Assembly: GCA_015478675.1 (NCBI GenBank)
Contig: JADMIH010000057.1
Location: forward strand, 1 to 19,387
Origin: Chloroflexota bacterium
GTDB taxonomy: Bacteria > Chloroflexota > Chloroflexia > QHBQ01 > JADMIH01
Reading direction: 5' to 3'
DNA: 19,387 bases
The translations under genes and the position numbers were made by a program. Below, piece by piece: positions 15,178-19,387 of the stretch. The notes under the pieces were generated by a model, which searched no databases, was not told the origin of the DNA, and saw only the letters and a program-made list of their open reading frames with translations. Each line of letters begins with the position of its first letter. Within the stretch, counting starts at the first letter, position 1.

Positions 15178-17001
15178 ATGAGGAACGCCGAAACTGTACT
15201 GGGGATCATCCAGGATCGCGGCAGGAGAGGACTGCCACTACAAGGCATTTATCGACAACTATTCAACCCGCAACTGTACCTGCTCGCTTATGGCAAGATT
15301 TACCGAAATAATGGAGCAATGACGCCGGGAACAACACCGGAAACTGTGGATGGGATGTCCATGATGAAAATCGATGCCATCATCGAAGCTTTACGCTTCG
15401 AGAGATACAGATGGACACCAGCGAGGCGTATCTACATCGAGAAAAAGCACTCGAAAGGCAACTCGAAAAAGAAGCGTCCGCTCGGAATACCCACATGGTC
15501 GGATAAGCTGTTGGCGGAGGTAGTACGCCTCATTCTTGAAGCCTACTACGAAACACAATTCAGCCCTTCGTCCCACGGTTTTCGACCTAGCCGAGGTTGT
15601 CACACAGCGTTGAGGGAAATCTATCATAAATGGGTAGGCACAAAGTGGTTCGTGGAGGGCGACATTTCTGATTGTTTTGGTTCACTGGATCATACAATCA
15701 TGATGTCAATACTCAAGGAAAAGCTCCACGACAACCGCTTTATACGGTTGATCGAGGGTTTGCTCAAGGCCGGATATTTGGAGGGGTGGAGATACAACAT
15801 CACACTCAGCGGTAGTCCACAAGGCTCCGTGCTCAGCCCCATACTCGCCAATATCTACCTTGCCAAACTGGACAAGTACGTCGAGACGATGCTTCTACCA
15901 ATTTACAACCGAGGAGACCGACGCAAGATCAACCCAGAATACGCCCAACTACGCGGCAAGGTCATAAGGCTAAAGCAGATGGGGCAAAAGGAAGAGTCAC
16001 TCAAGCTACGTCGTCAGATGCAGCAGCTACCTTCTCTTGACCCTGACGACCCTACCTACAGACGACTGCGCTACATACGTTATGCGGACGATGTGCTTCT
16101 TGGTTTCAGCGGCCCCCGCATGGAAGCCGAAGAAATCAAGCACCGCCTCAAAGAGTTTCTGCGCGATGAACTCAAGCTGACCCTCTCAGAGGAGAAAACG
16201 CTCATCACCCACGCACGGAGGGAAGCTGCACGCTTCCTTGGTTATGAGGTCGTAGTGCTCAACAACGACCACAAACTTGACCGGCGTGGTCACCGCAGCA
16301 TCAATGGGCAGATCGGGCTGAAGGTACCTTCGGACGTAGTACGTGCGAAATATACCGGCTACCTACGCAAGGGTAAACCGATACACCGAATCGAACTTAT
16401 CCATGATAGCGTGTACAGCATCATGGCACAGTACCAAGCGGAGTACCGGGGCATTGTGGAGTACTATCGGCTGGCTTACAACCTGCACCAACTCAACCGG
16501 CTGAGATGGGTCATGGAACGATCACTAACTCAAACACTGGCACACAAGCTACGCATCAGCGTGAGCAAAATCTACCAACGATACCAAACCAGCATTGAGA
16601 CGGAACAGGGTCCACGTGTTGGCCTGCAAGTAAAGGTTGAACGCGCGGAGGGAAAGAAGCCACTGATAGCACAATGGGGTGGTATTACTCTCGCACGGGA
16701 CATGAAAACAGTCCTCAACGACCAACCCCCACGTGTTTGGGGAACACACTCACACACAGAGCTAGAAAAGCGGCTCCTGGCCGAAACATGTGAACTATGC
16801 GGCTCACATGAAAAGGTCGAGGTACACCACATTCGAGCTCTGAAAGACCTCAGACAGAAAGGACGTGCTGAGAGACCTGAATGGGTGAAAGTGGTGGCGG
16901 CACGACAGCGCAAGACGCTTGTAACGTGCCTGAAATGTCACGATGAAATCCACACAGGGAAACTGACACAGCACACCCTGCATATGGTAAAAAGCCGCTA
17001 A
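15178..17001 (+). CDS. ltrA: Inner intron-encoded reverse transcriptase/maturase/HNH endonuclease
   Basis: An intact 607-residue protein for splicing and retromobility of the inner intron. RT blocks are KKRPLGIPTWSDK, HGFRPSRGCHTAL, the catalytic FVEGDISDCFGSLD, SGSPQGSVLSPILAN and RYADDVLLGF (YADD at 302-305). A longer insert before YADD and the EGDISDCF sequence recall mitochondrial-like (ML) intron proteins. A maturase (X) domain follows. The C-terminal HNH nuclease has CELC (C538, C541), VEVHHI, and CLKCHDEIH (C584, C587, H588). GAGAGG sits 8 nt before the ATG. The stop at 16999-17001 precedes domain V by 15 nt, the usual layout. It is strongly diverged from the outer intron's protein, so the two introns are different lineages. 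Confidence 0.95.
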   Translation: MRNAETVLGIIQDRGRRGLPLQGIYRQLFNPQLYLLAYGKIYRNNGAMTPGTTPETVDGMSMMKIDAIIEALRFERYRWTPARRIYIEKKHSKGNSKKKRPLGIPTWSDKLLAEVVRLILEAYYETQFSPSSHGFRPSRGCHTALREIYHKWVGTKWFVEGDISDCFGSLDHTIMMSILKEKLHDNRFIRLIEGLLKAGYLEGWRYNITLSGSPQGSVLSPILANIYLAKLDKYVETMLLPIYNRGDRRKINPEYAQLRGKVIRLKQMGQKEESLKLRRQMQQLPSLDPDDPTYRRLRYIRYADDVLLGFSGPRMEAEEIKHRLKEFLRDELKLTLSEEKTLITHARREAARFLGYEVVVLNNDHKLDRRGHRSINGQIGLKVPSDVVRAKYTGYLRKGKPIHRIELIHDSVYSIMAQYQAEYRGIVEYYRLAYNLHQLNRLRWVMERSLTQTLAHKLRISVSKIYQRYQTSIETEQGPRVGLQVKVERAEGKKPLIAQWGGITLARDMKTVLNDQPPRVWGTHSHTELEKRLLAETCELCGSHEKVEVHHIRALKDLRQKGRAERPEWVKVVAARQRKTLVTCLKCHDEIHTGKLTQHTLHMVKSR

Positions 17002-17016
17002 TGGAAAAGCACTGGA

Positions 17017-17050
17017 GAGCCGAGTACTCCGAAAGGCGTAAGCCCGGTTC
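17017..17050 (+). ncRNA. Domain V of the inner group II intron
   Basis: A 34-nt catalytic hairpin starting GAGCCG, with the AGC triad at positions 2-4, a 2-nt AG bulge on the 3' side and a GAAA tetraloop (17031-17034). Two non-canonical oppositions (A7-C28 and T12-C21) weaken it slightly. Domain VI follows at about 17054-17107, with a GGCGG / CCGCC stem and the probable branch A at 17101. Confidence 0.85.
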
Positions 17051-17107
17051 GGGGAGGGGCGGACAGAAAAGTATCGGTAACGACAACTCGCTGGCCGCCT
17101 ACTCTAC

Positions 17108-18139
17108 TTTGTGGTTTTGGATGAGGACGGAGATGTCATCAAACAAGCACAAGAACTCATAAGCGCGTGGTTAGAGGACATGGGATTAGAATTAAAGCCG
17201 AGCAAGACCCGCATCACCCACACCCTGAAAACGATAGAGGGCAACGAAAAGAGCAAGGACGACGAGGGCGATGAGGGCGATAAGGTCCACAAGAGCAGGC
17301 CTGGGTTTGACTTTCTAGGGTACGAAATTCGCCAATACCCTGTAGGGAGGAGGCGAACAGGCTACACCGGACATGGCAAACCGCTCGGTTTCAAGACTAT
17401 CATCAAGCCCAGCAAAGAGGGGATAAAGCGGCACTACCTGGCAATGAGCGCCATTGTGGACCAACACAGAAACGACCATCAGGTACGTCTGATACAGGAC
17501 CTCAATCCAGTAATCACTGGGTGGAGCCGTTACTACTCGGACGCCTGTAGCAAACAGGTGTTCAGCAAACTCGACGATCTACTCTATCACAAGCTCCAAA
17601 GCTGGGCATATCGCCGTCATCATAAAAAGGGCAAACATTGGATTGCCAACAAGTATTGGCACACCGAGGAAGGCAAATGGCGGTTCGCGAGCGATGGCTT
17701 AGAACTGCATAAGCACAGCCGCATACCAATACAACGCTTTCGCAAAGTGGCTGGCAGCCGAAGCCCATTTGATGGTGATTGGATATATTGGGCAACGCGA
17801 AGGGGACAACACCCGGAAATCTCAAGCAGAATAGCTATTCTGCTCAAGAAACAACAGGGGCGCTGTCCTTACTGTGGATTGTTTTACAAAGACGGAGATT
17901 TGCTGGAGCAAGACCACATTGTGCCCAAAGCACGAGGTGGGAGAGATAGCCTCAGCAATCTGCAACTCCTACATCGACATTGCCATGACAGGAAGACTGC
18001 GGCAGACAACACAAACAAGCTGCTACAGGCATCTTCGGGAGGTACTCATGAAAAGAGCCAATGCGCTGAGGAGCCGTGTGAGGTTAACGTCTCACGCACG
18101 GTTTTGAAGACGAGCGGGTCAGGCGACTGGCTCGCTTAG
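17108..18139 (+). CDS. ltrA: Outer intron RT/maturase/HNH, C-terminal part (residues 284-626)
   Basis: Continuation of the protein begun at 13727, starting with the TTT codon directly after the inner intron. It opens with FVVLDEDGDV, the normal sequence following YADD, then KPSKTRITHTL and FDFLGYEIRQ of the RT thumb boundary. A maturase domain (NPVITGWSRYYS, LQSWAYRRH) follows. The HNH nuclease has CPYC, EQDHIVPKARGG and HRHCHDRK. Residues about 324-346 form an unusual acidic insert containing a 9-nt DNA duplication (GAGGGCGAT at 17264-17272 and 17273-17281). The frame reads on through domain V and stops with TAG at 18137-18139, five nt before the intron end. A GTG at 17111 could be miscalled as an independent start; it is not one. 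Confidence 0.92.
   Translation, partial: FVVLDEDGDVIKQAQELISAWLEDMGLELKPSKTRITHTLKTIEGNEKSKDDEGDEGDKVHKSRPGFDFLGYEIRQYPVGRRRTGYTGHGKPLGFKTIIKPSKEGIKRHYLAMSAIVDQHRNDHQVRLIQDLNPVITGWSRYYSDACSKQVFSKLDDLLYHKLQSWAYRRHHKKGKHWIANKYWHTEEGKWRFASDGLELHKHSRIPIQRFRKVAGSRSPFDGDWIYWATRRGQHPEISSRIAILLKKQQGRCPYCGLFYKDGDLLEQDHIVPKARGGRDSLSNLQLLHRHCHDRKTAADNTNKLLQASSGGTHEKSQCAEEPCEVNVSRTVLKTSGSGDWLA
18071..18104 (+). ncRNA. Domain V of the outer group II intron
   Basis: A 34-nt hairpin beginning GAGCCGTGTG and closing with CGCACGG, with the AGC triad at positions 2-4 and a CG bulge at 18095-18096. The tetraloop is TAAC (18085-18088) instead of the usual GNRA. It lies within the protein reading frame. Domain VI follows, with a GAGC/GCTC stem and a candidate branch A at 18138. 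Confidence 0.85.
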
Positions 18140-18144
18140 TTTAC

Positions 18145-18982
18145 TTCGCTTGAGAAGAACACTGTTTGCATCTACTCGCAACTCAAGAGTTGTTCCTCTT
18201 CTGAGGTGGCGGCCATGCTGGAGGGACTGCTACGTCACTGCACCACTATGGAAGTAGAGCGTAACTTCGTCGACTCTCACGGTCAATTAGGGAAGTTTTA
18301 TTAGGGCAAGGCATTTGCCTTCTGTAAGCTCTTGAACTTCGACCTGTTGCCCAGGCTCAAGGCTATCCATGCACAGAAGCTCTACCGGCCGGAAACCGGC
18401 AGACCTGACGCCTATCCAAACCTGCAGTTGATCCTGACGAGACCCATCCAGTGGGACCTGATCCGCCAGCAGTATGACCAGATGGTGAAGTATGCTACGG
18501 CTTTAAGGTTGGGAACGGCTGAGACAGAAGCGATACTCAGGCGTTTCACCCGCAACAATCTGCAACACCCGACCTACCAGGCTCTTGCTGAGTTGGGTAA
18601 AGCAGTGAAAACGATCTTCCTTTGCCGCTACTTACGCTCGGAAGCACTGCGGCAAGAGATCCACGAGGGGCTGAACGTGATTGAGAACTGGAACTCGGCG
18701 AACGGCTTCATATTCTATGGACGAGGAGGAGAGCTAGCCAGCAACAGCCGTGACGACCAGGAGCTCGGCCTGCTGGCCTTGCACCTGGTGCAGAACTGCC
18801 TGGTGTACATCAACACTCTGATGCTGCAGGAGGTGCTTGGCGAAGAGGGCTGGTTGGAGCGCATGAAACCCGAGGACCTGCGGGCACTTACTCCTCTGAT
18901 CTACAGCCATGTCAACCCATATGGCCTGTTTCGGCTGAACATGGAAGAACGGCTGCCATTGTTGGAGGAGGCTGTTGCATGA
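18145..18982 (+). pseudogene. tnpA: Tn3-family transposase TnpA, 3' remnant interrupted by a stop codon
   Basis: About 275 codons of the C-terminal end of a Tn3-family DDE transposase, normally about 1000 residues. Recognisable blocks are [38 protein letters not shown] (probable second catalytic Asp), [54 protein letters not shown] (catalytic Glu) and [10 protein letters not shown]. The frame starts at the intron 3' boundary. The N-terminal ~70% is missing, because the DNA before the intron is not visibly transposase. An in-frame TAG (18302-18304) sits in a short insert between HGQ and AFAFCKLL. After it the frame is open to the stop at 18980-18982, which overlaps the next ATG. The TTG at 18332 is not a real start. 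Confidence 0.88.
18287..18310 (+). repeat. Imperfect tandem duplication that disrupts the transposase frame
   Basis: TTAGGGAAG (18287-18295) and TTAGGGCAAG (18301-18310) are near-identical and offset by 14 nt. They occupy the place where related transposases have only about three residues between HGQ and AFAF. The second copy supplies the in-frame TAG. Confidence 0.5.
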
Positions 18983-19387
18983 GCAACGTGAGCAACTTAC
19001 TGACTGACACAACCAACACAACCAACACAACCAACACAACTACAACCAAACGAACACCGAGGACGCCAGCGCGCAAGAAGGCGAAAGAGTTAGCAAAGTA
19101 TCTACGTGGAGAGCGGCCTGACTACCTATATATGAAGGAACTGTTCCGCCACTTGCGCGATGAACTAGAAATCAAGGTGCCAAGGCAACCGCAGAAACTA
19201 CCATATGTGCCAACCGAGGAGGAGATCCAGGGCTACTACCGAGTGGTATGGGACAGTGAGAACTTGCAAGACGCAATACTGATCAAGTTGCTGCTTGTAA
19301 CAGGAGTGCGTGTTGGCGAGCTGGTCAAGATATAGCTACCTAAGTTTCGTACAAACGTAGAGGGATTTGAACCCAATGAGGGCACAG
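18979..19387 (+). pseudogene. Tyrosine recombinase (TnpI/integrase-like), interrupted by TAG and cut by the window end
   Basis: The ATG at 18979 overlaps the transposase stop (ATGA), so the two genes were translationally coupled, as in Tn3-family units that carry a recombinase. The first 118 residues comprise a Thr/Asn repeat tract (about residues 9-24), a basic linker, a partial SAM-like domain (LPYVPTEEEIQGYYRVVW) and LLLVTGVRVGELVKI, which contains the first catalytic Arg (RVGE). A TAG at 19333-19335 then stops translation, but the same frame stays open to the window end. N-E-G there is spaced as in intact family members. I infer a degraded recombinase. A short but functional protein is unlikely, since His, second Arg and Tyr would be missing. 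Confidence 0.75.
19007..19040 (+). repeat. 9-nt microsatellite-like tandem repeat in the recombinase N-terminus
   Basis: Three exact copies and one partial copy of ACACAACCA (about 3.8 units) encode a Thr-Asn-Thr run near the start of the downstream recombinase. Copy number is likely to vary by slippage in multiples of three codons, preserving the frame. Confidence 0.8.

Larger units (their letters stand above)
14576..17107 (+). mobile_element. Inner group II intron inserted in the outer intron's RT gene, likely ML/IIA-type
   Basis: A 2532-nt complete intron beginning GTGCGCC (14576) and ending CTCTAC (17107). It encodes its own 607-residue protein at 15178-17001. Its boundaries are fixed because removal joins ...RYADD to FVVLDEDG in frame. 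EBS1 GTCGTC (14852-14857) pairs with GATGAC (14570-14575). EBS2 GCGTA (14796-14800) pairs with TACGC (14564-14568). The base before EBS1, A14851, can pair with the first 3'-exon base T17108, the delta-delta' contact of IIA introns. Domain V is at 17017-17050, and a candidate branch A lies 7 nt from the end (17101). Same orientation as the outer intron. Confidence 0.93.
13073..18144 (+). mobile_element. Outer group II intron (twintron host), likely bacterial CL/IIB-type
   Basis: A 5072-nt retroelement, of which 2532 nt is a second intron inside it. It begins with GTGCG (13073) and ends with AC (18143-18144), with a candidate branch-point A 7 nt from the end (18138). Domain V lies at 18071-18104. 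Domains I-III occupy 13073 to about 13726, and domain IV carries the RT/maturase/HNH gene, split by the inner intron. The exon-guide pairings described at 13059-13072 support the 5' boundary. The 3' exon is Tn3-transposase coding sequence in sense orientation. EBS1 is preceded by C while the 3' exon starts with T, so a IIA-type delta pairing is absent; this favours IIB-like 3' recognition. Without the inner insert it would be 2540 nt. Confidence 0.9.

Noticed and set aside
17111..18139. An independent HNH/maturase gene starting with GTG at 17111
   Set aside because: It starts in mid-RT directly after YADD, has no ribosome-binding site, and joins in frame to the upstream half once the inner intron is removed.
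18332..18982. A separate gene starting with TTG at 18332
   Set aside because: Transposase homology continues upstream in the same frame, past the TAG at 18302, so this is part of a broken gene.
19340..19387. tRNA T-arm-like sequence on the - strand (GGGTTCAAATCCC)
   Set aside because: The loop matches the T-loop consensus, but the stem has only three pairs where five are needed, and no CCA or acceptor stem fits. It lies in the open frame of the recombinase remnant. A partial tRNA extending past the window cannot be fully excluded.
1..19387. CRISPR arrays, rRNA genes or a replication origin
   Set aside because: No regularly spaced repeats, conserved rRNA segments or origin-like box clusters were seen.

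Overview
The window looks like a bacterial chromosome segment of moderately high GC, and my best guess is Chloroflexota. The main hint is the solute-binding lipoprotein, which has a long Pro/Thr/Ala/Gln linker after the lipobox, common in that phylum. A home for several mobile elements also fits. Genus is not resolved. The window has two contrasting halves.

Region 1 (about 1-11726) is a carbohydrate or small-organic-acid utilisation locus, all on the + strand. A LacI-family regulator (164-1186) has a good sigma70-type promoter in front of it and is followed by a ribokinase-like PfkB kinase (1446-2393). A 377-bp gap then carries a near-consensus promoter (TTGACA-17-TATATT), with a LacI-type palindrome (GCTGAAA-CC-TTTCAGC) over the predicted start site. 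This drives a tight gene row: two xylose-isomerase-like TIM-barrel isomerases/epimerases, a DapA/NanA-type class I aldolase, an SsuC/TauC-type permease, an NMT1/SsuA-type binding lipoprotein and an SsuB-type ATPase. An NAD-dependent epimerase/dehydratase, a Gfo/Idh/MocA oxidoreductase and a luciferase-like flavin/F420 oxidoreductase follow. The simplest reading is import of one compound, oxidation and isomerisation, aldol cleavage and phosphorylation, under LacI-type induction. The substrate cannot be read from the sequence. Pairing an Ssu-type importer with a luciferase-like oxidoreductase makes a sulfonated or otherwise unusual sugar derivative worth considering.

Region 2 (about 11927-19387) is mobile DNA. 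It has a tyrosine recombinase on the - strand, a group II intron (13073-18144), the 3' part of a Tn3-family transposase gene and a stop-interrupted tyrosine recombinase overlapping the transposase stop.

The highlight is that the group II intron is a twintron. A second, unrelated group II intron (14576-17107) with its own intact RT/HNH protein sits inside the outer intron's RT gene, exactly after the codons for the catalytic YADD motif. Removing it restores a continuous 626-residue outer protein. For both introns I could identify the GTGCG 5' end, EBS1 and EBS2 guides pairing with the exon, domain V, and a branch-point A 7 nt before a terminal AC. The inner guides read GUC-GUC and GC-GUA. These match Asp-Asp and Tyr-Ala codons with a G placed opposite every degenerate third-position pyrimidine, as if the RNA had evolved to recognise the YADD motif of reverse transcriptases whatever their synonymous codons.
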